Shown: piece by piece, positions 57,292-63,734 of the stretch | Layout: each line of letters starts with the position of its first letter | Numbering within the stretch: position 1 is the first letter of the stretch | NCBI GenBank assembly: GCA_963800975.1 | Contig: CAWDDB010000013.1 | Location: 556,649 to 620,648, forward strand | Direction of reading: 5' to 3' | Source: JALYGY01 sp963800975 | Lineage (GTDB): Bacteria > Actinomycetota > Rubrobacteria > Rubrobacterales > Rubrobacteraceae | DNA: 64,000 bases | The notes under the pieces: generated by a model | The model's input: the letters and a program-made list of their open reading frames with translations, nothing else | What the model was told of the DNA's origin: nothing | The model's database searches: none | Translations under genes and position numbers: made by a program

Positions 57292-57905
57292 ATGGATGGT
57301 ATCGGGAACGTTACAATGGTGGTTATGCCGGCCGCCAGTATCGCAGTTCCGTTCAGGTTGCGGGGCCTCGACGGTCTGGTGACCGTGGACCGCATCGCAA
57401 ACGAGGACCCACGGCGCTGGGGCTAACACGTGCTCGGGAGGTTCCCGATGGAGCAACCCCAGGGCTTTCCGGTGATTAGGGCCTCCGTAAGCTACCCAGC
57501 CGAAGGATACCGCGCGACTATGGGTTGGATACAGCTAGTGTATTACGGCGAGGAGATGGAAAATCCGCAGGTTGTGGTGGACCTGACCCCGCAGCATGCA
57601 GAGTCCAATACGCCCTACGCTTTCTGGGGATTCTGTCCCCAGTTTTTCGACGCACCCTCCACGCCTCAAGAAGGTATCCGTTGGGTCGCGGACGCTTCCT
57701 GGTGACGAGCCCAGACGCGCTCATGACCAAGACGGTAATGCCGGTACGCGGCTTCAGGTGAGGGTACGCGACGACCCGCAAACCACCCGAGCTGTTGCCG
57801 TTGGAGCCGATCAACACCGAAGCCCGGGGGCCGGCACGGTCCGTACTTACGGAGCGCTACCCGGCATGGGAATTCCTCGGCGCCGACGATGCCTTCGACA
57901 CCTGA
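57292..57905 (+). pseudogene. Decayed gene with two nonsense codons and a frameshift
   Basis: From ATG 57292 the frame reads NVTMVVMPAASIAVPFRLRG and RIANEDPRRWG, TAA (57424-57426), then HVLGRFPMEQPQGFPVIRAS, GYRATMGWIQLVYYGEEMEN, TPYAFWGFCPQFFDAPSTPQ. A missing base near 57700 shifts the frame to FLVTSPDALMTKTVMPVRGF R, where TGA (57757-57759) sits in place of a likely Trp, then GYATTRKPPELLPLEPINTE to TGA 57905. The rebuilt protein has ~200 residues. It resembles an actinobacterial family of hypothetical proteins known only from genomes. Function unknown. Confidence 0.65.
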
Positions 57906-57949
57906 AGATCCTGAGCCTGCGATAGTATCCGAACGGGTCGTATCCAAAT

Positions 57950-57997
57950 CGGAGGAGGAGGGATTCGAACCCTCGATATCCCGTCGAGAGGTGTACC
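57950..57997 (-). repeat. tRNA-Ser 3' end copy A (probable attachment core)
   Basis: Reading the minus strand: variable-arm stem (GTACACCTCT, GGGATATC), T arm GAGGG-TTCGAAT-CCCTC, acceptor strand CTCCTCC and discriminator G. No 5' half of a tRNA precedes it: the D and anticodon arms are absent. It is therefore an incomplete copy, the shape left by an element that integrated into the 3' part of a tRNA-Ser gene. Confidence 0.7.
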
Positions 57998-58122
57998 GAA
58001 TCGCTTGCCTTCTCCCGCCTGCCGTTGCACGTTGTCGAAAGGACAATGCTGCATAAGTAAGCCAAATAGCTCATCACTTCCTCGCGGATGTGTGCGGCCG
58101 CTCGCGGGAGGTTTTTGCCGCG

Positions 58123-58142
58123 TTGGTGTAGCAATTGGTGTA
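58123..58142. repeat. Paired TTGGTGTA direct repeat (arm-type site A)
   Basis: TTGGTGTA at 58123-58130 and 58135-58142, 12 bp apart, about 170 bp from the tRNA-Ser copy A. The same pair occurs at a similar distance from copy B, so it is likely part of the same integration module. Confidence 0.6.
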
Positions 58143-58246
58143 GGGATCCTGGGTCCCACGGAAGCCTAGAAATGGAGCTAGATGCGCGGAGATGAGGGGA
58201 CGGGGTGGGCGAAGCCCGAAACGCCCGAATCGTCGGCACAGGCAGC

Positions 58247-58266
58247 GACGATCCTCGAGGATCGTC
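58247..58266. promoter_or_regulatory. 20-bp palindrome upstream of the SnoaL-like gene
   Basis: GACGATCCTCGAGGATCGTC, perfect and without spacer, 20 bp before the start of the gene at 58287, between it and AAGGAG. Could be an operator or a translation-blocking hairpin. Confidence 0.4.
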
Positions 58267-58286
58267 CCGAATAAAAGGAGACAAAA

Positions 58287-58694
58287 GTGCAGCAGGATAC
58301 GGTACACGAGCAGAACCTGGCGCTGATGCGCAGGTTCTACGAGGCCAGGGCCATAAAGGACTCCGAGGCAATCATGGAGTGCCTGACCGACGACGTCGTC
58401 TGGCGGTACCCGGGGCGCAACGTCCTCTCCAAGGAGTACCGAGGAAAGGAGGATGTCGCGAGCTTTTTCCGGGGTATGCGGGAGGTCACCGGGGACGACT
58501 TCTCCACCGAGGCCGAGAGGATCCTGGTTGATGAAACCATGGCCCTCGTGCACGAGCTCCCGCGGGGCACCATGAAGGGGAAGAGCCTCGAATGGGACGC
58601 CTTGCTCATGTTCCAGCTCCGCGACGGGAAGATAGCCGAGGGCAAGGTCTTCCAGCACATCCAGTACGAGCTCGACGAGTGGTGGAACTCGTAA
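58287..58694 (+). CDS. SnoaL-like (NTF2-fold) protein
   Basis: 135 residues, GTG start, AAAGGAGACAAAA upstream. NLALMRRFYEARAIKDSEAI, CLTDDVVWRYPGRNVLSKEY, REVTGDDFSTEAERILVDET, ALLMFQLRDGKIAEGKVFQH: the ketosteroid-isomerase-like fold. Single domain, no catalytic residues identified with confidence. Lies between the two tRNA-Ser end copies, so it is cargo of the outer island or was trapped between two insertions. Confidence 0.88.
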   Translation: MQQDTVHEQNLALMRRFYEARAIKDSEAIMECLTDDVVWRYPGRNVLSKEYRGKEDVASFFRGMREVTGDDFSTEAERILVDETMALVHELPRGTMKGKSLEWDALLMFQLRDGKIAEGKVFQHIQYELDEWWNS

Positions 58695-58805
58695 CCGCCT
58701 GGCGACCGTCGTGTTCGTCGGCGTCGCCTTGTTCCTCGGCCTCCGCTGACCCCGCAACCGCTGGTCTCTCTGACGTCGACCTCTCCACGCGAACACTTTC
58801 TGGAG

Positions 58806-58853
58806 CGGAGGAGGAGGGATTCGAACCCTCGATACCCCGTTAAGAGGTATTAC
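58806..58853 (-). repeat. tRNA-Ser 3' end copy B (probable attachment core)
   Basis: Same acceptor, discriminator and T arm as copy A (identical from the T arm to the discriminator), but with a different variable arm (ATACCTC-TTAACG-GGGTATC). Again no 5' tRNA half. The differences from copy A suggest that A and B derive from two separate integration events or from a source tRNA and a phage-borne copy. Confidence 0.7.
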
Positions 58854-58956
58854 GGACGACTCGATTACCACTGTTTCCGGTCGTTCAATATTTCCTTTAC
58901 CTAAGCCTAGTTCTCGGAATTCATGTCACTCGTCGTGCATTGTAGTTCGTGGCGGG

Positions 58957-58976
58957 TTGGTGTACCAGTTGGTGTA
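58957..58976. repeat. Paired TTGGTGTA direct repeat (arm-type site B)
   Basis: TTGGTGTA at 58957-58964 and 58969-58976, again 12 bp apart, about 150 bp from tRNA-Ser copy B. Matches the pair at 58123-58142. Confidence 0.6.
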
Positions 58977-59256
58977 CTTCGGAATACCCTGAGTCTAGCG
59001 TCGATAGTAGCTGCCAACGATTATCCGAGAGGTCAAGATGCCAGACTACCGTCGGGGATGCAGCCAAGACTCTAACCTGCGACCTTTTGATTTGTAGTCT
59101 TCAGAGGTACGTTGTTGGAGGTTCACGAGTGTCGAACATGGGCTTACCTATGGAGTCTTTCGTTGGCCAACGTTGACCGATGTTTTCCCCAGTAGAATGT
59201 CTATTGCTACTCTACTGCTTCCATACCACCTTCGGATAGTCTAGTCTCTTGCCCTT

Positions 59257-59296
59257 ATTCACCCACACTCGTAGAAGGGAGATTCTCGGAAGTTAG
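59257..59296 (+). repeat. 40-bp dispersed intergenic repeat, copy 1
   Basis: ATTCACCCACACTCGTAGAA then a variable spot, then ATTCTCGGAAGTTAG. Aligns over its length with the copies at 60384, 61787 and 62692. A short hairpin CTCGG-AAGTTAG-CCGAG is possible at its end. Lies upstream of the CPBP protease gene. Confidence 0.65.
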
Positions 59297-59426
59297 CCGA
59301 GAAGGGTTCCTATCCAGCCTATTTGAAGTTGTGCCCTACGTGGCGAGGGTGCTACGCTGTCTCGGGTAACATGGCGTGGCGGAGGCCCAGGAGTGAGGCT
59401 CCGCCCCATCGAACAAGGAGTTGAAC

Positions 59427-60323
59427 TTGGCCGAAGCCGCAGCGCTCTCACCCCCTGACCTCCGGAGAGCCGCGCGCCGCGGGCTGGCCATCTACTTCGC
59501 CCTCGTCGTGGTGATCTCGGGCGCCATCGAGGCGTACATCATCATGAACCCGGGGCTCTTCGGCACCCTCTGGGTCCTCGCGCTCATGTGGAGCCCGGCG
59601 CTCGCCTCGGTCATCGCGCGCCTCGTGCTCAGGGAGGGCTTCTCCGACGTCTCCTTCCGGTTCGGGGGGCTCCGCACCCTGCCGTGGTACGCGCTGGGCC
59701 TGGGCCTGCCCCTCGCCGTCGGGATCCTCGCCTACGGCGCCGCCTGGCTGACGGGCCTGGTCGGGTTGCAGGGCGGCGCGGGCGCCTTCCTGGTGGGATT
59801 GGTATCCGCTGCCACCTGGATCACGCTCTACGGCTTCATCTTCACGGCGGGCGAGGAGATAGGGTGGCGCGGATACATGCTCACGCGCCTCATCGACGCC
59901 GGGGTGCCGCGCCCCGTGCTGGCGAGCGGCCTGATCTGGGCCGGGTGGCACCTCCCGCTGATATTCGCGGGCATCTATGCGGCCGGCCCATTTCCCGCGT
60001 TCTCCGCCGTCATATTCGTCGTCTCGGTCACGTCGATCGCGTTCGTCTTCGCGCGCATGCGTCTGGAGACGGGCAGCATCTGGCCGGCGATATTCGCCCA
60101 CAGCGCCTGGAACGCTATCATCCAGGGCCCATTCGACGGGTCCACTACGGGCGCCAACGCGGCGCTGTGGACCGGCGAGTCGGGCATCCTCACCGTCATA
60201 GCTATCGTCGTGGTCGCCGTGATCGTCTCACGTGGTTCCTGGACATACATCCGCAGCCTGCCAGGGCGAGGCGTGCCACTCTCGCGGGCGCACTCGCCTC
60301 CGCCCGCGGTGCCCGCAACGTAA
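59427..60323 (+). CDS. CPBP-family intramembrane metalloprotease
   Basis: 298 residues from TTG 59427 (AAGGAG 6 nt upstream; TTG 59421 is too close). About eight membrane helices. CPBP motifs: TAGEEIGWRGYMLTRLIDAG (EExxxR), IWAGWHLPLIFAGIYAAG (His) and FAHSAWNAIIQGPFDG (His, Asn). Related to CAAX prenyl proteases and bacteriocin-immunity proteins. Substrate unknown. In an island setting an immunity or secreted-peptide role is possible but not shown. The Pro-rich tail (SRAHSPPPAVPAT) is unusual. Confidence 0.92.
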   Translation: MAEAAALSPPDLRRAARRGLAIYFALVVVISGAIEAYIIMNPGLFGTLWVLALMWSPALASVIARLVLREGFSDVSFRFGGLRTLPWYALGLGLPLAVGILAYGAAWLTGLVGLQGGAGAFLVGLVSAATWITLYGFIFTAGEEIGWRGYMLTRLIDAGVPRPVLASGLIWAGWHLPLIFAGIYAAGPFPAFSAVIFVVSVTSIAFVFARMRLETGSIWPAIFAHSAWNAIIQGPFDGSTTGANAALWTGESGILTVIAIVVVAVIVSRGSWTYIRSLPGRGVPLSRAHSPPPAVPAT

Positions 60324-60637
60324 CGTACGGGACTGCTCAGACGGCACCAGGAGGAGCCGGCCCCTTAGCGTGGCAGCCCGCCCATTCACCGAAGTGCCTA
60401 GAAGTAGAAGTTCTCGGAACTTCCCCCGTACGGCGCTCTCGGAGGCGCGCCACGTTGTAACAACTAGCAACACCCAAGCAACGGCAAAGATGTGCCACCC
60501 GGCCTACGGGCAGGCCCATCCGCGCGACGCCCGCGGCGCGTACAAAGTGGTTGGCACCTCCCCGTGGAGAGACGAGGGAGGGGCCCGCCAACGAGAAGGG
60601 GCCGCGCCACCAAGGCGGCCCCCAAAGAGGAGGATGT
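60324..60637. other. Intergenic region with repeat copy 2 and a hairpin leader
   Basis: Carries repeat copy 2 (60384-60425). Near the end, GGGGCCGC (60598-60605) pairs with GCGGCCCC (60615-60622), 7 nt before the SD of the next gene, so it may affect translation. No gene seen. Confidence 0.55.
60384..60425 (+). repeat. 40-bp dispersed intergenic repeat, copy 2
   Basis: ATTCACCGAAGTGCCTAGAA, a variable spot, then AGTTCTCGGAACTTC. The end forms a GAAGTTC-TCG-GAACTTC dyad in this copy. Confidence 0.7.
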
Positions 60638-61714
60638 ATGCTGACCCGCACACGACCGTCCGCCCTGCGCCTGATCGCGCTGGCGGTCGCGGCGGCGGCC
60701 GCGCTGGCCGTCGTGCTCGGCGCGACGCTCTCGGCCGCGCATGCCGCGGATCCCTTCAGGTTCACCCAGTACAAGGTCCCCACGGCCAACAGCGAACCGA
60801 GGTACATCGCCGCCGGCTCCGACGGGAACGTCTGGTTCACCGAGGGCAACGATTTCTTCACCCCCAACCCCGACCCCGACACGGGGGGGACCTTCCACAC
60901 CCAGATCGGGAGGATAACGCCCGCGGGCCGGATCACGGAGTTCCGCGTGGACGGCTGCCAGTGCTTCCTCAACGACATCGTGCAGGGCCCAAACGGCGTC
61001 CTGTACTTCACCACCAACAACGCCGGCCTGGGGCGCATAACCACCTCGGGAGAAGTCCTGCCGTTCGTGGTCCCGGACGACACGGGGGCCAACGTCAACG
61101 GCGACGGCATCGCCGCCCACGGCGACGACGTCTGGTACGCGAACTCCAACACCGGCAGCATCTGGCGCTACGATGTCCCCACCGGCAACTTCACCGAGTT
61201 CCCCACCGGCTCGACGCCCAGCGGCGTCGCCGTCGACGCCCAGGGCATCGTGTGGTTCTCCGGGACCGATGCCAACGGCGCCGGCCAGATCGGCAGGCTC
61301 GACCCGGCCACCGGGGCCGTCACCGCGACGCCCGTCGCGGGCAGCCGTCCTGGCCACATCGCCGTAGCCTCGGACGGGAAGGTGTGGTTCACCGACCGCT
61401 TCAGCCACATCGTCGGGTACCTCGACCCGTCCGACAACAACCGGGTGAGGCAGTTCGCCACGCTCACCCCCGAGGCCGGGCCCCAGGACATCGCCGCGGC
61501 GAACGGCGGGAGCATGTGGTTCGCGCAGGCCAGGGTGGGCAACGTCGCCCGGATCACCCCGGATGGGACGATCACGGAGGCGGGCAAAGCGGTGAAGGAC
61601 GACCCCAGAAGCGGCTTGGAGAGCGCGCTTGGGATCGCCGTCCGCCCCGAGGATCAGTCGGTGTGGTACACCAAGCAAGCGGGTAACCAGGTCGCCCGTC
61701 TGACGCCGAGGTAA
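60638..61714 (+). CDS. Secreted Vgb-like (streptogramin lyase fold) beta-propeller
   Basis: 358 residues from ATG 60638 (AGAGGAGG upstream). Signal peptide RLIALAVAAAAALAVVLGAT, cleavage near SAAHAADP. Repeated blades: YIAAGSDGNVWFTEGNDF, ITTSGEVLPFVVPDDTG, GVAVDAQGIVWFSGTDAN, IAVASDGKVWFTDRFSHI, GGSMWFAQARVGNVARITP, DQSVWYTKQAGNQVARLTP. These VWFT blades define the virginiamycin B lyase-like fold. Known Vgb is cytosolic; the secreted, signal-bearing members are of unknown activity, so a ring-opening lyase role is not assumed. Between repeat copies 2 and 3. Confidence 0.9.
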   Translation: MLTRTRPSALRLIALAVAAAAALAVVLGATLSAAHAADPFRFTQYKVPTANSEPRYIAAGSDGNVWFTEGNDFFTPNPDPDTGGTFHTQIGRITPAGRITEFRVDGCQCFLNDIVQGPNGVLYFTTNNAGLGRITTSGEVLPFVVPDDTGANVNGDGIAAHGDDVWYANSNTGSIWRYDVPTGNFTEFPTGSTPSGVAVDAQGIVWFSGTDANGAGQIGRLDPATGAVTATPVAGSRPGHIAVASDGKVWFTDRFSHIVGYLDPSDNNRVRQFATLTPEAGPQDIAAANGGSMWFAQARVGNVARITPDGTITEAGKAVKDDPRSGLESALGIAVRPEDQSVWYTKQAGNQVARLTPR

Positions 61715-61742
61715 GCACCGAGGTAGGTAGGCACACAACAAA

Positions 61743-61774
61743 GAGGCCGGGGGCCCTACGGGGCCCCCGGCCTC
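61743..61774 (+). terminator. Strong GC-rich terminator
   Basis: GAGGCCGGGGGCCC-TACG-GGGCCCCCGGCCTC, a 14-bp stem, 28 nt after the propeller gene. No U-run. Repeat copy 3 begins 13 nt later. Confidence 0.75.
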
Positions 61775-61786
61775 CCGCTTGCCACC

Positions 61787-61826
61787 ATTCATCGAAGTGC
61801 GTGGAAGAACTGTTCTCGGAAGTTCG
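61787..61826 (+). repeat. 40-bp dispersed intergenic repeat, copy 3
   Basis: ATTCATCGAAGTGCGTGGAA, a variable spot, then TGTTCTCGGAAGTTCG. Immediately follows the terminator. Confidence 0.7.
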
Positions 61827-61947
61827 CGTTCCAGGACCATCGCTCGGACGCGTCCGGTTGTGCCGACGTGTACAATGCCTCGGTCACGCAACCGGGGTGG
61901 GGGATCTCGCTCGATCGTCCCTGCCCCTACGCACGAGGAGGATGGGG

Positions 61948-62625
61948 ATGAAGTGAGTAACGATGCTGTTCGCGGCGATGGTGGGGGTGCTGGTGGCGGT
62001 GGTCGGCGGGGTGGCGCTGGCGGCCAACATAAGCTGCCCCAACCGCCCCGAAAACGGCTGCGTCGGCACCCCCAACGACGACCGCATCACGGGCACCCCG
62101 GACCCCGACTTCATACGCGCCCGCGGCGGCGACGACTCGGTGAACGCCAGGGGCGGCGAGGACGGCGATTTCGAGGGCGACTTCTCCATCGGCGGGGCCG
62201 GCGAGGACAGGGTGCGGGGAGACGGCGGGGACGACCAGGTGGTAGGCGGCAGCATCTCCGGCGACTTCTCGACCGGTGAACCTCAAGTTCGCAGACGACC
62301 GGGACGACGTCGTCAAGGGCGGGGCCGGGGACGACCCCACCGTGGCCGGGGGCTTCGGCAAGGGGGGGCACGACAGGCTCTACGGCGGCGAGGGTAACGA
62401 CACGATGTACGCGGCCCAGAGGCGCTTCCCCTTCCGCGGCGACGTGCGGGTCAACATGGAGCTGGTCAACTGCGGGCCAGGGGTTGACGTGGCCTACATC
62501 GACCGGGCGTGGACAGGGTGCTTGCCAACTGCGAGAGGAAGATAAACGGCCTCCCCGACATGGACATGCAGGACGGCTCCTCCGGAGAAGGCTCGGCAGC
62601 GGGGCTGTTCGGCGCCTCCGAGTAG
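61948..62625 (+). pseudogene. Secreted RTX-like (haemolysin-type Ca-binding) protein, broken
   Basis: The best-placed start, ATG 61948, has AGGAGG 6 nt upstream but reads Met-Lys-TGA; a CGA (Arg) codon would give the natural MKRVTMLFAAMVGVLVAVVG signal. Translation could restart at ATG 61963. Then GTPNDDRITGTPDPDFIRAR, GGAGEDRVRGDGGDDQVVGG are RTX-type Asp/Gly repeats. A missing base near 62270 shifts to VNLKFADDRDDVVKGGAGDD and GGHDRLYGGEGNDTMYAAQR, and another near 62507 shifts to VDRVLANCERKINGLPDMDM and TAG 62625. A common actinobacterial secreted family. TGTACAAT at 61868-61875 may be the -10. Confidence 0.65.
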
Positions 62626-62652
62626 CGAGGACCGACGAGGAGACCGGAGGAT

Positions 62653-62683
62653 GGGAGGGCCGGAGGTGTGCTTCGGCCTTCCC
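62653..62683 (+). terminator. Hairpin after the RTX-like gene
   Basis: GGGAGGGCCGGAG pairs with CTTCGGCCTTCCC (two G-U pairs) around GTGTG. Repeat copy 4 starts 8 nt on, the same order as at copy 3. Confidence 0.6.
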
Positions 62684-62691
62684 CCGCCATC

Positions 62692-62731
62692 ATTCACCCT
62701 AGTGCCTAGAAGTCGGGTTCTCGGAGGTACG
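62692..62731 (+). repeat. 40-bp dispersed intergenic repeat, copy 4
   Basis: ATTCACCCTAGTGCCTAGAA, a variable spot, then GGTTCTCGGAGGTACG. Aligns with the three copies to its left. Confidence 0.7.
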
Positions 62732-63012
62732 TATACCGGTCCTGCATAGCCCCGGCCCCAGAGACCCCTGTAAGCCCGTCTGGGGGCCTCCTCGCCCCGC
62801 CCCGGGCATGCACCTTGCTACGCGGATGGATGGATATGCAGGTATCTGACTAATCCAGCGAGGCCCTGAGGTTGTTGATCTGGTTGCTTAGTCGGTGTGT
62901 CGTCGCGCACCGGCCGCGAGACGTGGCGTATCCCAGGTGTCGGTACGGTGGTCACATCACGTACGAGGTACCTATGCGAGATGGGCATAAGCATTACGGA
63001 GGTTGAGTAGAG

Positions 63013-63366
63013 TTGACGGACTTCCGGAGGAGCGCGGGGGCGTTGCCGACCGGCTACCGACTGGAGTACGACCCCGACGTGCTTGTCCTTCGCAGGGGCG
63101 ACGGCTCGCAGGCGGCGGCCTTCAGCGCCAGGGTGCCGACCCCTCGGAGGTGGTCGAGGGTCGCACGGGAGGACGAGCCCGACCGGCTCGTGGGACGAGA
63201 ACCGATGCTAACCTTGCTTCACCAGAAGCTCCCGCGTTTCGTTTCCGTGGAAGCGGGTACCGACAACTTGTCGGCAAGCGCCTTCGAGCAGGAGGTAGGG
63301 ACCGATGGACAGGATAGCTTGACTGAGAGCACTCTGTTGGATGAGGTCCACGGCGTAGCGTCGTGA
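63013..63366 (+). CDS. Hypothetical protein, possibly degraded
   Basis: 117 residues, TTG start with ACGGAGG further upstream. The first part YRLEYDPDVLVLRRGDGSQA looks like a real beta-rich start. Near 63130 the +1 frame (ARGADPSEVVEG) looks more natural than the reading frame, so a small indel may be present; the rest (LLHQKLPRFVSVEAGTDNLS) has no recognised domain. No family assigned. Confidence 0.4.
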   Translation: MTDFRRSAGALPTGYRLEYDPDVLVLRRGDGSQAAAFSARVPTPRRWSRVAREDEPDRLVGREPMLTLLHQKLPRFVSVEAGTDNLSASAFEQEVGTDGQDSLTESTLLDEVHGVAS

Positions 63367-63369
63367 CAC

Positions 63370-63437
63370 AGGCCAGCGGGCTCGGAGGTCAGCGAAGCCA
63401 GGCTTCGCACCAACCATCGGTTTCGCTGGCCTTTTTC
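63370..63437 (+). terminator. Terminator with alternative stems
   Basis: AGGCCAGCG (63370-63378) pairs with CGCTGGCCT (63424-63432), followed by TTTTT. A second left arm, GGTCAGCGAA (63387-63396), can pair with the same right arm, so two mutually exclusive hairpins are possible. Confidence 0.5.
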
Positions 63438-63485
63438 GTGCTCCCCGAATCGTCCAAGCGCGGACGGCGGTCGTTTTGGGGTCGG

Positions 63486-63706
63486 CTACAACTCCTCCTC
63501 GATCCGCCCACGCTCCGCAAGCAGCCGCCAGTCCGCCCGCTCCCGGAAGAAGGCGAACTTCCCGTCCCGGAACCTGAAGAGTTCGTGCACCTCGTCGTAG
63601 ACGAATGCCGCTGCTCCGGTCCCTCCTCGCGCAGCATGAGCTCCACCTCGAAGATGGCCTCGGCCGAACGACGACGCCACTCCTTGTCCGAGAGGCGCTG
63701 CGCCAC
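63486..63706 (-). pseudogene. Small hypothetical gene with frameshift
   Basis: From GTG 63706 the frame reads VAQRLSDKEWRRRSAEAIFE and VELMLREEG, then becomes Ser/Gly/Arg-rich; in another frame the sequence carries on as TGAAAFVYDEVHELFRFRDG, KFAFFRERADWRLLAERGR, ending at TAG 63486. So one indel near 63625 splits a ~70-residue protein. No family recognised. It lies 29 nt after the gene at 63735. Confidence 0.5.
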
Positions 63707-63734
63707 CGGAGGCTTCCTGGGCAGGCCCCAAGAC

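Larger units (their letters stand above)
57906..58286. other. Intergenic region: island boundary A
   Basis: No coding gene. It holds a copy of a tRNA-Ser 3' end (57950-57997), a paired direct repeat (58123-58142) and a 20-bp palindrome (58247-58266). Base composition is less GC-rich than in the genes around it. Confidence 0.6.
58695..59426. other. Non-coding stretch: island boundary B and decayed DNA
   Basis: No convincing gene over 730 bases. It contains the second tRNA-Ser end copy (58806-58853), the second arm-type repeat (58957-58976), a partial TTCTCGGAA repeat (58911-58920) and the first full copy of the 40-bp repeat (59257-59296). The A+T content rises clearly between 58860 and 59340. 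Small ORFs here have no ribosome sites or plausible codon use. Confidence 0.65.
62626..63012. other. Intergenic region with terminator and repeat copy 4
   Basis: Contains the hairpin (62653-62683) and repeat copy 4 (62692-62731). From 62740 to 63000 I see no gene: short frames lack start signals. Confidence 0.55.

Noticed and set aside
57950..58853. Intact tRNA genes
   Set aside because: Only the variable arm, T arm and acceptor 3' strand are present in both copies; D and anticodon arms cannot be formed from the sequence upstream on the minus strand.
58806..58985. Integrase gene fragment
   Set aside because: A YTNxYTN peptide can be read next to both tRNA copies, but it comes from the TTGGTGTA direct repeats read in reverse; no recombinase catalytic residues are present.
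59050..59112. tRNA-like stretch on the minus strand (AAAGGTCGCAGGTT)
   Set aside because: It resembles a Thr-type T region, but the anticodon stem does not pair and the T stem is broken. At best a strongly degraded copy.
60638..61714. Streptogramin resistance gene (vgb)
   Set aside because: The fold matches, but the protein is secreted, and many such propellers lack lyase activity. No reason to call resistance.
59257..62731. CRISPR array or integron attC sites as explanation of the 40-bp repeats
   Set aside because: Spacing is ~0.9-1.4 kb with whole genes between, not regular spacers, and the classic attC ends (GTTRRRY / RYYYAAC) are not seen.
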